From the NCBI GenBank assembly GCA_963834365.1, contig CAWIBS010000032.1, forward strand, positions 248,001 to 312,000: a stretch of 64,000 nucleotides of DNA, written 5' to 3'. A program made the translations under genes and the position numbers. The stretch's first letter is position 1. Each line of letters begins with the position of its first letter. Below the pieces are notes generated by a model. It saw only the letters and a list, made by a program, of their open reading frames with translations, made no database searches and had not been told where the DNA came from. Below are positions 21,165-30,037 of the stretch, one piece after another. Source of the stretch: CAWJAP01 sp963834365 (GTDB lineage: Bacteria; Acidobacteriota; Vicinamibacteria; Vicinamibacterales; Vicinamibacteraceae).

Positions 21165-21173
21165 GCGAACGTT

Positions 21174-22857
21174 GTGATCACGAACGAACCACAGCAGCAG
21201 ACCGACTACGGCGAGGCCTTCCCCGGCGCGAGCAAAGTCCACGTCGAGGGACCGCAGGGCGTGCGCGTGCCCCAGAGGCGCATCCACCTGTCGTCGGGCG
21301 AGCACCTCGACGTCTACGACACGAGCGGACCATTGGGGCACGACGTCCAGCAGGGCCTCCCGACTCTGCGTCGTGAGTGGATTCGGGCCCGGAACGTCGA
21401 GGACATCGAGCGGATCGCCGCCGACGGCACACGGCGTCCGGCGCTGCGGGGCCATGGGGCGGTTACCCAGCTCCACTATGCGCGTCGCGGCGAGATCACG
21501 CCGGAGATGTCGTTCATCGCGCTGCGGGAAGGGTTGAGCGAGGAGTTCGTCCGCGACGAGGTCGCGCGCGGACGCGCCATCGTGCCGGCGAACATCAACC
21601 ATCCCGAGCTCGAGCCGATGATCATCGGCCGCAACTTCCTCGTGAAGATCAACGCGAACATCGGCAACTCCGCCGTCAGCTCGTCGATCGAGGAGGAGGT
21701 GGAGAAGCTCCGCTGGGCGACGCTCTGGGGCGCCGATACGGCGATGGACCTGTCCACCGGCAAGCAGATTCACGAGACGCGAGAGTGGATTCTGCGCAAC
21801 GCGCCAGTGCCAATCGGCACCGTGCCGATCTACCAGGCCCTCGAGAAGGCGGGCGGCCGTCCCGAGGCGCTGACCTGGGAGATCTACCGCGACACGCTCA
21901 TCGAGCAGGCCGAGCAGGGCGTGGACTACTTCACCGTCCACGCCGGCGTGCTGCTGCGGTACATCCCGCTCACCGCGCGCCGCGTGACCGGGATCGTGTC
22001 GCGAGGCGGGTCGATCATCGCGAAGTGGTGCCTCGCCCATCATCAGGAGAGCTTTCTCTACACGCACTTCCGTGACATCTGCGAGATCATGCAGGCCTAC
22101 GACGTGTCGTTCTCGCTCGGCGACGGGCTGCGCCCCGGGTCGATTGCCGACGCGAACGACGAGGCGCAGTTCGCCGAGCTCAGGACGCAGGGCGAGCTGA
22201 CGAAGATCGCCTGGGAGTACGACGTCCAGGTGATGAACGAAGGTCCCGGGCCACATCCCCATGCATCTCATCCGGGAGAACATGGAGAAGCAGCTCGAAT
22301 GGTGCAGCGAGGCGCCGTTCTACACGCTCGGGCCCCTCACGACCGACATCGCCCCAGGCTACGACCACATCACCTCGGCGATTGGCGCGGCGATGATTGG
22401 CTGGTACGGCACGGCAATGCTCTGCTACGTGACGCCGAAGGAGCACCTCGGCCTGCCGAATCGAGACGATGTGAAGGCGGGCGTGATCGCCTACAAGATC
22501 GCGGCGCACGCCGCCGATCTCGCCAAGGGCCACCCGCGGGCACAGGCCTGGGACGATGCGCTGTCGAAGGCACGGTTCGAGTTCCGGTGGCGCGATCAGT
22601 TCAATCTGGCGCTCGACCCGGTGACCGCGAGGGCGTACCACGACGAGACGCTGCCGGCGGATGGCGCCAAGGTGGCGCATTTCTGCTCGATGTGCGGCCC
22701 GAAGTTCTGCTCGATGGAGATTACGCAGCAGGTGCGGCAGTATGCCGCCGCCCACGGCCTCGACACCTCGGCGGCGCTCGAGGCGGGACTCAAGGAGAAG
22801 GCGCAGGAGTTCGGCGGCGAGATCTACGTGCCGGTCGGGGGTCAGGGGTCGTCATAG
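21174..22857 (+). CDS. thiC: Phosphomethylpyrimidine synthase ThiC (one frameshift)
   Basis: A radical SAM enzyme that turns aminoimidazole ribotide into HMP-P for thiamine. Blocks: TQLHYARRGEITPEMSFIA, VPANINHPELEPMIIGRNFLVK, NIGNSAVSSSIEEEVEKLRWA, DLSTGKQIHETREWI, DYFTVHAGVLLRY, SRGGSIIAKWCL, SLGDGLRPGS, and the C-terminal cluster motif FCSMCGPKFCSM (CX2CX4C). The break is one extra G in GGG 22248-22250; corrected, it reads NEGPGHIPMHLI. I chose GTG 21174 because the ThiC-like sequence begins VITNEPQQQ; ATG 21090 is also in frame but codes poor sequence. Corrected length about 561 residues. No TPP riboswitch was found upstream. The other thiamine genes are not in this window. Confidence 0.93.
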
Positions 22858-22864
22858 ACCCGCC

Positions 22865-23434
22865 CTACCGCGCGGCGGGCGCCGGCACAATCTGGATGAT
22901 CGTCGGAAAGCGCTGCGGCTGCACGCCGCGCGCGGGATTGAGATAGCCGCCGGTCCCGCCCCAGACGTAATCCTTGATCGTCACGCTCGGCGGGAAGGCC
23001 ATGGACTCCTCGCGAAACCGGCCGACGTCGAACATGTGCGTTGCCGGCTCCTCGTACACGAGCTCACCGCGCGATCGGAGCGTGTTGCGGTAATAGGTGA
23101 CCAGGTCCGCGAAACTGGCGGTCGATCCGAACAGGTAATAGCGCTGGCCCAGCCCCGCGTCGTAGGACGCGATGAACTGGGCGCCCGGATAGACTGGGAC
23201 ACCGAGCGTGGCCTCGCTCGGCGCTGCCGGTGGCGGCGCGACCGGCGCCGGCGCGGACGACGTCGTGGGCGACGGCGGCTTCTGCGTGGGCGGGGTCGCA
23301 GGTCGTGCGGGTTGCGTCGTAGGACGGGGAAACGGCTGCGGCACGGCTTGCGCCGCGGCCACGGGTGCCGCGCTCACGAGCCCGACGCCCACCACGAAGA
23401 CCTCTGCGATCCGCCACGCGGCCACGCGCCACAT
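22865..23434 (-). CDS. Secreted Pro-rich protein, function unknown
   Basis: Not recognised. MWRVAAWRIAEVFVVGVGLVS opens a signal peptide; residues about 30-75 are a Pro/Thr/Ala linker; the C-terminal 115 residues form a folded region with VPVYPGAQFIASYDAGLGQRYY, FADLVTYYRNTL, FREESMAFPPSVTIKDY and RFPTIIQIVPAP. The block with YPGA and YY..L suggests a small alpha/beta sensor-like domain seen in other secreted unknowns. ATG 23434 is preferred over ATG 23443 because the latter overlaps a TATAAT box. Length about 189 residues. Convergent with thiC, 7 bases away. Confidence 0.6.
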   Translation of the reverse strand: MWRVAAWRIAEVFVVGVGLVSAAPVAAAQAVPQPFPRPTTQPARPATPPTQKPPSPTTSSAPAPVAPPPAAPSEATLGVPVYPGAQFIASYDAGLGQRYYLFGSTASFADLVTYYRNTLRSRGELVYEEPATHMFDVGRFREESMAFPPSVTIKDYVWGGTGGYLNPARGVQPQRFPTIIQIVPAPAAR

Positions 23435-23441
23435 GGTGCCC

Positions 23442-23447
23442 ATTATA
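23442..23447 (-). promoter_or_regulatory. -10 box TATAAT 7 bases before a start codon
   Basis: The minus strand reads TATAAT, then seven bases, then the ATG at 23434. Transcription would begin at or beside the start codon, giving a leaderless mRNA. The -35 region is weak. Confidence 0.45.
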
Positions 23448-23478
23448 GGCGTCAGGCGACTGGACGTCCGTGTGAACC

Positions 23479-24630
23479 ATGCCGTCACCCGCTGATCCCC
23501 ACCTCTTGCTCGACTGTTGCCAAGCCGGAGCGGACTGGCAGCTCCACACGCTGGAGACGCTGGCGCGCTGCGAGTCGCCAAGCGAGGATCGCGCGGCGCT
23601 CAACCGGTGTGGCGATCTCCTGTTCGGCTACGCGTCCGATCTCGGGGGCCAGGTCACGCGCATTCCGGGCGATCCGGCCGGCGATCACGTGCTCGCCGAG
23701 TTTGGCACGGGCCCGCCGCGAACCCTTGTCCTCGGCCATCTCGACACGGTGTGGCCGATGGGGACGCTCGTGGACATGCCGGTCGTGCGCCGCGACGGGC
23801 GGCTGCACGGCCCCGGTACGTTCGACATGAAGGCCGGCCTGGCGATCGGGTTGCTCGCGATCCGGGCGATCACGGAAGCATCGGCCCTCCGCGGCACCGT
23901 CGCCTTCCTGTGCACGACCGACGAGGAGGTTGGCAGCCGCACGTCAAGGGCGCTCATCGAGACCGAGGCGCGCCGGGCGCAGGCCGTCCTCGTCCTGGAG
24001 CCGGCGCTTGCCGCCGGTGCTGTAAAGACGTCGCGCAAGGGGGTGGGGGAGTTCCGGATCGATGTGACCGGCGTCGAATCGCATGCGGGCCTCGATCCGG
24101 CGGCGGGTGCCAGCGCGATCCGCGAGCTCGCCCGACAGGCGCTCGCCGTCGAGCAGTTGGCCGATGCGGCCCAGGGGACCACGATCAACGTCGGGGTGGT
24201 CGGCGGCGGGACACGGTCGAACGTGGTGGCGGGATCGGCATGGGCGCTGGTGGATGCGCGCGTCACCGCCCTGGCGGAGGCGGCGCGCCTCGAAGCGGCG
24301 CTCGGCCGACTGACGCCGGTGGATGCACGCGTCTCCATCCGGGTGACCGGGTCCGTGAGCCGGCCGCCGATGGAGCGATCGCCCGGTGTCCTGCGTCTCT
24401 ATGAAGAGGCGCGCTCCGTAGCCGCCGCGCTCGGCTATCAGCTCGGTGAGGGCGCCGCCGGCGGCGCGTCGGACGGCAACTTTACCGCGGCCATTGGCAC
24501 GCCGACGCTCGACGGGCTCGGCGCCATCGGCGATGGCGCCCACGCCCGCCACGAGCACATCGTCATCGAACACCTGCCTGGCCGGAGCGCCCTCGTCGCG
24601 GGTCTGCTGTCACGTCTGAGTGCCGGTTGA
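23479..24630 (+). CDS. M20 family metallopeptidase (carboxypeptidase G2-like)
   Basis: A di-zinc amidohydrolase that removes C-terminal residues or deacylates amino acids. Metal-site residues: H87 and D89 in LVLGHLDTVWP, D116 in GPGTFDMKAG, catalytic and ligand E149-E150 in LCTTDEEVGSR, and a C-terminal H in ARHEHIVIE. The dimerisation lid domain (about residues 185-290) has GVESHAGLDPAAGASAI. It lacks a signal peptide, so it likely acts in the cytoplasm, unlike the secreted Pseudomonas CPG2. Length 383 residues. ATG 23479; 58 bases before htpX on the same strand. The substrate cannot be assigned. Confidence 0.9.
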   Translation: MPSPADPHLLLDCCQAGADWQLHTLETLARCESPSEDRAALNRCGDLLFGYASDLGGQVTRIPGDPAGDHVLAEFGTGPPRTLVLGHLDTVWPMGTLVDMPVVRRDGRLHGPGTFDMKAGLAIGLLAIRAITEASALRGTVAFLCTTDEEVGSRTSRALIETEARRAQAVLVLEPALAAGAVKTSRKGVGEFRIDVTGVESHAGLDPAAGASAIRELARQALAVEQLADAAQGTTINVGVVGGGTRSNVVAGSAWALVDARVTALAEAARLEAALGRLTPVDARVSIRVTGSVSRPPMERSPGVLRLYEEARSVAAALGYQLGEGAAGGASDGNFTAAIGTPTLDGLGAIGDGAHARHEHIVIEHLPGRSALVAGLLSRLSAG

Positions 24631-24688
24631 CCCGAGGCTTCAGCCTCGGAGGGTCGGCGCGATAGAATCGAAAGGACTGGAGACTGCA

Positions 24689-25522
24689 ATGGGAAGCACC
24701 CTGAAAACGACGATTCTGCTGGCCACCCTCAGCGGGCTGCTGCTGCTGATTGGCGATCTGCTGGGTGGACGCGGCGGCTTGATGATGGCCTTGGTGCTCG
24801 CCATCGCCATGAATTTCGGCTCGTACTGGTTCTCCGACAAGATCGTCCTGAAGATGTACAAGGCGCAGGAAGTTGGGCAAGGTCATCCGCTGTATGGCCT
24901 GGTAGAGCGGCTGTCACGCCGCGCCGACCTGCCGATGCCGAAGGTCTACGTGATCCCGGATGCCTCGCCGAACGCCTTTGCGACCGGCCGCAATCCCGAG
25001 CACGCCGCCGTGGCCGCCACGGAAGGCATCATGCGCATCCTGAGCGAGGACGAGCTCGCCGGCGTGATGGCGCACGAGCTCGCACACGTCAAGCACCGCG
25101 ACATTCTCATCAGCTCGGTTGCGGCGACCATCGGCGCGACGATCATGTTCGTCGCCCAGTTCGCCCGCTTTGCCTCGTTCTTCGGCGGCCGATCGGACGA
25201 CCGCGAGGGCGGCAATCCCATCGCGCTGCTGGCCATGGTCTTCCTGGCCCCGATCGCGGCCACCATCATTCAGGCTGCCATCTCGCGCTCGCGTGAATTC
25301 TCCGCCGATGCGGGGGGAGCGGCGATTGCTGGCAGTCCCTACGGCCTCGCCGGAGCGCTGCGGAAGATCGAGTCCGCGGTCCGCCGGGTGCCGATGGACG
25401 CCAACCCCGCGACGGCGCACATGTTCATCATCAAGCCGTTCAGCGGCGCCGGTCTGCTGTCGCTCTTCAGCTCCCATCCCCCGACCGAGCAGCGCATCGC
25501 GGCGCTGATGGGGAAGGGCTAG
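24689..25522 (+). CDS. htpX: Membrane protease HtpX homologue
   Basis: A zinc metalloprotease of the inner membrane that degrades misfolded membrane proteins. Two N-terminal helices (about residues 7-25 and 30-48), then FATGRNPEHAAVAATEGIM and VMAHELAHVKHRDIL with the HEXXH site H129-E130-H133, two further helices around 140-160 and 178-196, and the third ligand in SRSREFSADAGGA. It ends with HPPTEQRIAALM. ATG 24689 (MGSTLKTT) is chosen over upstream ATGs because it lies about 20 bases after a TAGAAT box and has GGAGA before it. Length 277 residues. The last four bases overlap the convergent SDR gene. Confidence 0.94.
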   Translation: MGSTLKTTILLATLSGLLLLIGDLLGGRGGLMMALVLAIAMNFGSYWFSDKIVLKMYKAQEVGQGHPLYGLVERLSRRADLPMPKVYVIPDASPNAFATGRNPEHAAVAATEGIMRILSEDELAGVMAHELAHVKHRDILISSVAATIGATIMFVAQFARFASFFGGRSDDREGGNPIALLAMVFLAPIAATIIQAAISRSREFSADAGGAAIAGSPYGLAGALRKIESAVRRVPMDANPATAHMFIIKPFSGAGLLSLFSSHPPTEQRIAALMGKG

Positions 25523-26499
25523 TTGCCTGACCCCTCGAGCGGCGAATCCCGGGCCGCCCAGTCAGCGAGCAGGTCGGCGAGCGTCCGTTCCAGCGGGATC
25601 GTCGGGGCCCAACCGGTCGCCCGAGTGAGCTTGGCCGGATTCCCGAGCAGGAGTGGTTGATCGACCGGCCGGAGGAGTTCGGGATTCACCTCGACCTCGA
25701 CGTTGACGCCCGACTGCGCGATGAGCCCGTCGAGGATCTCGCGAATCATGTGGGCGCGCCCGGAGCAGACGTTGTAGATCGCCCCCGCGTCACCCTTCTC
25801 CATCAGGCTCACATACGCCGCGACCACGTCTCGCACGTCGGTCAGGTCGCGGCGCGCCGTGAGGTTGCCGACGCGGAGCACCGGCGGCCCGTGCCCGCGG
25901 GCGATGCGAGCGATCTGGCGCGCGAAACTCGAGGCGAAATAGTCATCGGTCTGGCGCGGGCCGATGTGGTTGAACGGCCGGCACACGACGACCTCGACCG
26001 GCGAAGTGGAGGCCGCGTGTCGTGCGACCATCTCCTGCGCGAGCTTGCTGAAGCCGTAGGGACTCGATGGCCCGAGCGGGGCCTGTTCGTCCACGGCGGT
26101 GGGGCTGGGCCTGTACACGTAGCCGGTACCGGTCACGAGCACACGCGAGGCCGGCCGATGGCGGGCCAGCGCCTCGAGCAGGTGATGGGTGCCGAGGGCA
26201 TTGGTTCTGAGGGCGTCGGTCGAGGCGTTCCAGGCCTTCCCCTGATGCGTCGCGCCGGCCAGGTGGTAGATGCGCGACGGCTGCGCGGCGGCGACAGCCT
26301 GGGCCACCTGCTCGCGATCGAGCACGTCGACGCCGACCCACGTCACCGCCGCCCGCCCGGCAGTGTCGGCCGGTGGCGTCCACTCGGGTGTGCGGCCGCC
26401 GGGACGGGTCCACCCGATGACGGGATCGCCAAGACGGATCAGCCGGTCCAGCAGATGAGACGCGACGAAGCCGGCGGCGCCGGTGACGAGCGTGGGCAC
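25519..26499 (-). CDS. NAD(P)-dependent sugar epimerase/reductase (extended SDR, RMD/GMD-like)
   Basis: An extended short-chain dehydrogenase acting on a nucleotide sugar. LVTGAAGFVASHLLDRLI is the NAD(P) site, YHLAGATHQGKAW follows, and SSPYGFSKLAQE holds YxxxK. VCRPFNHIGPRQTDDYFASSF and RDLTDVRDVVAAYV match GDP-4-keto-6-deoxymannose reductases and GDP-mannose dehydratases. Start is GTG 26499, only 4 bases after the rfbB stop, so the two are co-transcribed. Length 326 residues. GDP-6-deoxy-4-keto-D-mannose reductase is my best guess, but dTDP-sugar reductase is possible given rfbB next door. Confidence 0.82.
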   Translation of the reverse strand: MPTLVTGAAGFVASHLLDRLIRLGDPVIGWTRPGGRTPEWTPPADTAGRAAVTWVGVDVLDREQVAQAVAAAQPSRIYHLAGATHQGKAWNASTDALRTNALGTHHLLEALARHRPASRVLVTGTGYVYRPSPTAVDEQAPLGPSSPYGFSKLAQEMVARHAASTSPVEVVVCRPFNHIGPRQTDDYFASSFARQIARIARGHGPPVLRVGNLTARRDLTDVRDVVAAYVSLMEKGDAGAIYNVCSGRAHMIREILDGLIAQSGVNVEVEVNPELLRPVDQPLLLGNPAKLTRATGWAPTIPLERTLADLLADWAARDSPLEGSGN

Positions 26500-26503
26500 C
26501 CTC

Positions 26504-27562
26504 TCAGTGTCCCCCGGTCGGCGGGTCCGTCGCGATTCCCCGCCCGCCGTACTGCGCGGTCATGTAGGCGCGGTAGCCTGCGTCCTGTTCCTTGATCGGC
26601 CGCCACCACCACTCGTTGTCGCGATACCACGCGACGGTCTGCGCGAGGCCCTCGTCGAAGTGGTGGATCGGCGCCCAGCCCATGGCTCGCAGCTTCCCGG
26701 TGTCGAGCGAGTACCGCCGATCGTGCCCCGGGCGATCCTCGACCCGGCGGATGAGCGAATGAGGCCGTCCGACGAGCTCGAGCAGCCGGTGGGTGAGGTC
26801 CACGTTCTTCACCTCGTTGCCGCCGCCGATGTTGTAGACCTCGCCGGGCTGTCCCTTCGTCAGCAGCAGGTCCACGGCGCGGCAGTGATCCTCGACGTGC
26901 AGCCAGTCGCGGACGTTCTGGCCATCGCCATACAGCGGGACCGCCAGCCCGTCGATGAGATTCGTGATGAAGAGCGGGATGACCTTCTCGGGAAACTGGT
27001 TGCGTCCGTAGTTGTTCGAGGCGCGGGTGACGATGACGGGAACCTGGTAAGTGGCCCAGAAGCTGTAGGCGAGGCGATCGGCGCCGGCCTTGCTGGCCGA
27101 GTACGGATTGCGCGGCCTCAGCTCGTCGGTCTCGACGCTCGAGCCTTCGGCCACCGATCCGTAAACCTCGTCGGTCGAGATCTGAACGAAGCGCTTGAGG
27201 TTCGGAGCCTGTCGTGCCGCCTCCAGGAGCACGAAAGTGCCGATGACGTCGGTGCGGATGAACTCGCCGGCCTCGAGGATGGAGCGGTCCACGTGCGTCT
27301 CGGCGGCGAAGTGCACGACGTAGTCGGATTCGCGGACGAGGGGGCCTGCCACCGACGCATCCGCGATGTCGCCGTGAACGAACCGGTGGCGCGGGTTGTC
27401 CTCGACGTCGCGCAGGTTCTCGAGCCGTCCGGCATAGGTCAGCTTGTCGAGCGTGGTGACGCGCCAGTCCGGGTGTGTCTGCAGCGCGTGACGGACGAAG
27501 TTGCTGCCGATGAATCCGGCGCCGCCGGTCACGAGGACGTTGGTCGATGGCTCAGAGCTCAT
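26504..27562 (-). CDS. rfbB: dTDP-glucose 4,6-dehydratase
   Basis: Makes dTDP-4-keto-6-deoxyglucose, the entry to dTDP-rhamnose and other deoxysugars. NVLVTGGAGFIGSNFVRH (NAD site), HFAAETHVDRSI, FVQISTDEVYGSV (catalytic T-D-E), RNPYSASKAGADRLAYSF (YxxxK) and RASNNYGRNQFPEKVIP are the full set of RmlB signatures. ATG 27562 (MSSEPSTNV). Length 352 residues. It sits 2 bases from the lptD stop, so lptD, rfbB and the SDR gene form one operon linking LPS assembly with sugar-nucleotide supply. rfbA, C and D are not in the window. Confidence 0.95.
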   Translation of the reverse strand: MSSEPSTNVLVTGGAGFIGSNFVRHALQTHPDWRVTTLDKLTYAGRLENLRDVEDNPRHRFVHGDIADASVAGPLVRESDYVVHFAAETHVDRSILEAGEFIRTDVIGTFVLLEAARQAPNLKRFVQISTDEVYGSVAEGSSVETDELRPRNPYSASKAGADRLAYSFWATYQVPVIVTRASNNYGRNQFPEKVIPLFITNLIDGLAVPLYGDGQNVRDWLHVEDHCRAVDLLLTKGQPGEVYNIGGGNEVKNVDLTHRLLELVGRPHSLIRRVEDRPGHDRRYSLDTGKLRAMGWAPIHHFDEGLAQTVAWYRDNEWWWRPIKEQDAGYRAYMTAQYGGRGIATDPPTGGH

Positions 27563-27564
27563 AG

Positions 27565-29925
27565 TCAATACGTTCTTCCCATCGTCCCCATCGCGCCCTG
27601 CCCGATGCCGAACGCGCCGAGGATGTTCGAGAAGCTGCCGACGCCGGCAAGCGTGAACGAGATGTTGAAGCGGCGGTCCTGCGAGATGATGAAGCGGCTC
27701 ACGTCCGGATAGTTGAACTCCTGGTAGTCGATTCCGATGCCGCAACACTGGGCGTTGTAGAAGAAGCCGATCCTCTGCTGGACGAGGACGAGATCGGTCA
27801 GATTGAGGTCGAAGTGGTAGGCGCCGCCGACCCGGCCCCGCATCAGGTTCACGTTCGTGCGCGAGCTGAGAAAGTTGTTCGGCGGGACGTAGAGCGGGTT
27901 GATGCCGTAGACGTACTTCCGCTGGCTCCATCCGCCCGACGTCGTCAGCCAGTCGCCGGCCGTGTAGCTGGCGTTGACCTGGATCGTCTCGAACTCGCTG
28001 ATCTGGTCGTTGTACTCGAGCCGGAGCGACGCGCCGACGGCGTTGGTCGGGTTGGCGCGCAGGATCAGCGCGATCGGCGAGAAGTTGCTGGGCGGCCGTC
28101 CGAAGAAGCCCCCGGTGTAGTTGCCGTCCACCTGGCTCGCATTCGGGTTGGAGTAGTAGGACTGCTGGATCTGGACGTTGAGGAACTCCCGGACACGGGC
28201 GGTCGGTGAGCCGTCGTCGCCGGCGCGGCGGCGCGCCAGCAGCCGGTTGGTCAGCCCGTAGGTGAGGCGCGTGGTTCCCCCATAGGTGTAGTCGGAGCCC
28301 TCGATCTTGACGATGCGGTCGTAGTCTTCGAAGTCGGTCGTCCGCTGGACGACGAACTCCGGCTCGAAGACGTGCTTGAAGCGGTCCGCGTAGCCGTTGT
28401 CCGGCGTATTCCAGACGCGCGTCAGGATCGGCCCGGTGAAGCTCGTTCGCATGTCGAAGTACTGGCGGAAGAGCGGCTCCTCGACCTGCCCGGCAGGGGA
28501 GATGGATTCTGTCCAGTAGGTGTTGCGCCAGGCGATCGAGGAGCGCAGGCTCATGAACGGCCACTTGGTGAGCGGCATCGAGAGCGCCGGGCTCGCGTCG
28601 TAGCGGATCAGGCCCTGGTCGTACTCCGTGCCCGCGCTCTTGTCCACCCGCACGAGGTTCACATACTCGCCGGCGGCGGTGAAGTACAGCGGCAGGGGAC
28701 CGAGCTTGGTCAGGGCTCTCGTGTACTGGAGGCGCGGCGTCCCGCCGATGGTCTGGGACCCGGTGTCGTTGTAGAAGATCTCGTTGACGCCGTAGGTCGC
28801 GCTGATCTGGTTGCCGCGGCCGATCGATCCCGACACGTTGCCCTGGTAGCTGCGCGTACGGAGCGAGGCGTTGTACAGGTCCATCTGATACTGCTGGTGG
28901 GCCGTGACGTCGCTGAAATAGTCGACGTGGGCGCGGGCGCGGAACCCGGCCGGCAGCGCCTGGACGACGTTCGCGCGGATCTCGAAGCTGTGACGCTCGG
29001 GCTGCGTGACCATACCGCTGCCGGGCACTTCGAAGGTGGCCTCCTGCTCGTCCGTGCGATGGATGCGGAAGTCACCCGTCGAGCCGCCCCCGCCCACGTA
29101 GCGGTACTCCGACCCGTAGGCCATGCCGGTGCGGGTGTACCAGTCGTGCATCAGCGTCAGGTCCTGGCTGCGGTTGATCGCCCAGAAGAACGCGTTGCTG
29201 ATCGTGGATCCCCGGAGCGACGAAGCGCCGTAGATAGGCAGCAGAAAGCCGGTCGATCGGTCCTCCTTGTTGATCGGGTAGTACATCGCGGGCAGGTAGA
29301 ACATCGGCACGTTCTTGACCTTGAGAACCGCGTTCTTGAGCACCGCACGCTTGTCCAGCGTGAGCGTGACGCTCGACGCCGCGACCTCCCAGCGCGGCGT
29401 CGGCTGGACGCAGGTCGTGAAGCCCCCGCGCGTGATGCGGTAGCGGTCGACGCCGATCTTCTCGATCGTCTCGCCGTAGAAGTAGGCATCCGGCTCCTGC
29501 GTCCCGAAGAAGCTGCGGTCCACCTGCTCGGTGACCGAGGCCGATCCCGAGGCGTTGAAGAACGTGCCGGTCCGGGTGCTGGTGTCGAAGTCGGCCTTGT
29601 CGGCCGAGATCCGGCTGTCGCCGGAGACGAAGACCACGTTGCCCTCGGCCAGCAGCCGGCGTGATTCGGGAAAGTAGTCGATGCGATCGGCCGACAGGCG
29701 GATCCCCTGCGCCTGGATCTCGCACTCGACGGCGCCCGTGTAGCGGACGATGGTGTCGCCGATGCGCTCCCAGGCGGTCGCGTTGCACAGTTGCAGGCCG
29801 CCTGCCAACGTCTGCCCTGAAGCCGGCTTCGTCGGCGCCGGGGCGGGCGCCTGTGCCTCGGTCACCGCCGGCTGCAGAGCAGCCATCACGCACGTGAACC
29901 ACAGGAGAATCGCTCGTCCGGCCAT
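27565..29925 (-). CDS. lptD: LPS-assembly protein LptD
   Basis: The outer-membrane beta-barrel that inserts LPS. A signal peptide (MAGRAILLWFTCVMAALQPAVTEAQ) is followed by a short jellyroll OstA-like domain (about residues 50-135: IRLSADRIDYFPESRRLLAEG, RISADKADFDTSTRTGTFF), then the barrel, with FYLPAMYYPINKEDRSTGFLLP, GNQISATYGVNEIFYN and a C-terminal NAQCCGIGIDYQEF. The adjacent Cys pair, with Cys residues near the N-terminus (LQLCNAT, AVECEIQ) and in FTTCVQPTPRW, recalls the disulfides that switch on E. coli LptD. ATG 29925 gives the signal peptide; an upstream in-frame ATG at 30006 does not. Length 786 residues, intact. Shows that the organism makes an LPS-type outer membrane. Confidence 0.92.
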   Translation of the reverse strand: MAGRAILLWFTCVMAALQPAVTEAQAPAPAPTKPASGQTLAGGLQLCNATAWERIGDTIVRYTGAVECEIQAQGIRLSADRIDYFPESRRLLAEGNVVFVSGDSRISADKADFDTSTRTGTFFNASGSASVTEQVDRSFFGTQEPDAYFYGETIEKIGVDRYRITRGGFTTCVQPTPRWEVAASSVTLTLDKRAVLKNAVLKVKNVPMFYLPAMYYPINKEDRSTGFLLPIYGASSLRGSTISNAFFWAINRSQDLTLMHDWYTRTGMAYGSEYRYVGGGGSTGDFRIHRTDEQEATFEVPGSGMVTQPERHSFEIRANVVQALPAGFRARAHVDYFSDVTAHQQYQMDLYNASLRTRSYQGNVSGSIGRGNQISATYGVNEIFYNDTGSQTIGGTPRLQYTRALTKLGPLPLYFTAAGEYVNLVRVDKSAGTEYDQGLIRYDASPALSMPLTKWPFMSLRSSIAWRNTYWTESISPAGQVEEPLFRQYFDMRTSFTGPILTRVWNTPDNGYADRFKHVFEPEFVVQRTTDFEDYDRIVKIEGSDYTYGGTTRLTYGLTNRLLARRRAGDDGSPTARVREFLNVQIQQSYYSNPNASQVDGNYTGGFFGRPPSNFSPIALILRANPTNAVGASLRLEYNDQISEFETIQVNASYTAGDWLTTSGGWSQRKYVYGINPLYVPPNNFLSSRTNVNLMRGRVGGAYHFDLNLTDLVLVQQRIGFFYNAQCCGIGIDYQEFNYPDVSRFIISQDRRFNISFTLAGVGSFSNILGAFGIGQGAMGTMGRTY

Positions 29926-29981
29926 GAACCTTGGGGAGGATAGCACGTGAAAAAAACGTCTCGAAGTCTGGGACGGACGTC

Positions 29982-30037
29982 GGAAGTCGGAGGCCTGAGC
30001 GATCACTGCTCCTTCAGACTTGCGACCTCCGACTTCC
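29982..30037. repeat. 12-bp inverted repeat across the folC stop
   Basis: GGAAGTCGGAGG (29982-29993) and its complement CCTCCGACTTCC (30026-30037) flank the folC stop. On the minus strand a run of seven T lies about 30 bases further (29949-29955), so it may act as a folC terminator. The arms resemble the GAAGTC/GAAGAC spacer repeat and encode the folC C-terminus. Confidence 0.5.

Noticed and set aside
21030..21170. Possible TPP riboswitch before thiC (GGCGAGATGAG ... CCTGAGGAAGGATCAG)
   Set aside because: The conserved CTGAGA and GCGTAGGGA cores are absent and spacing is wrong; the resemblance is a few scattered bases.
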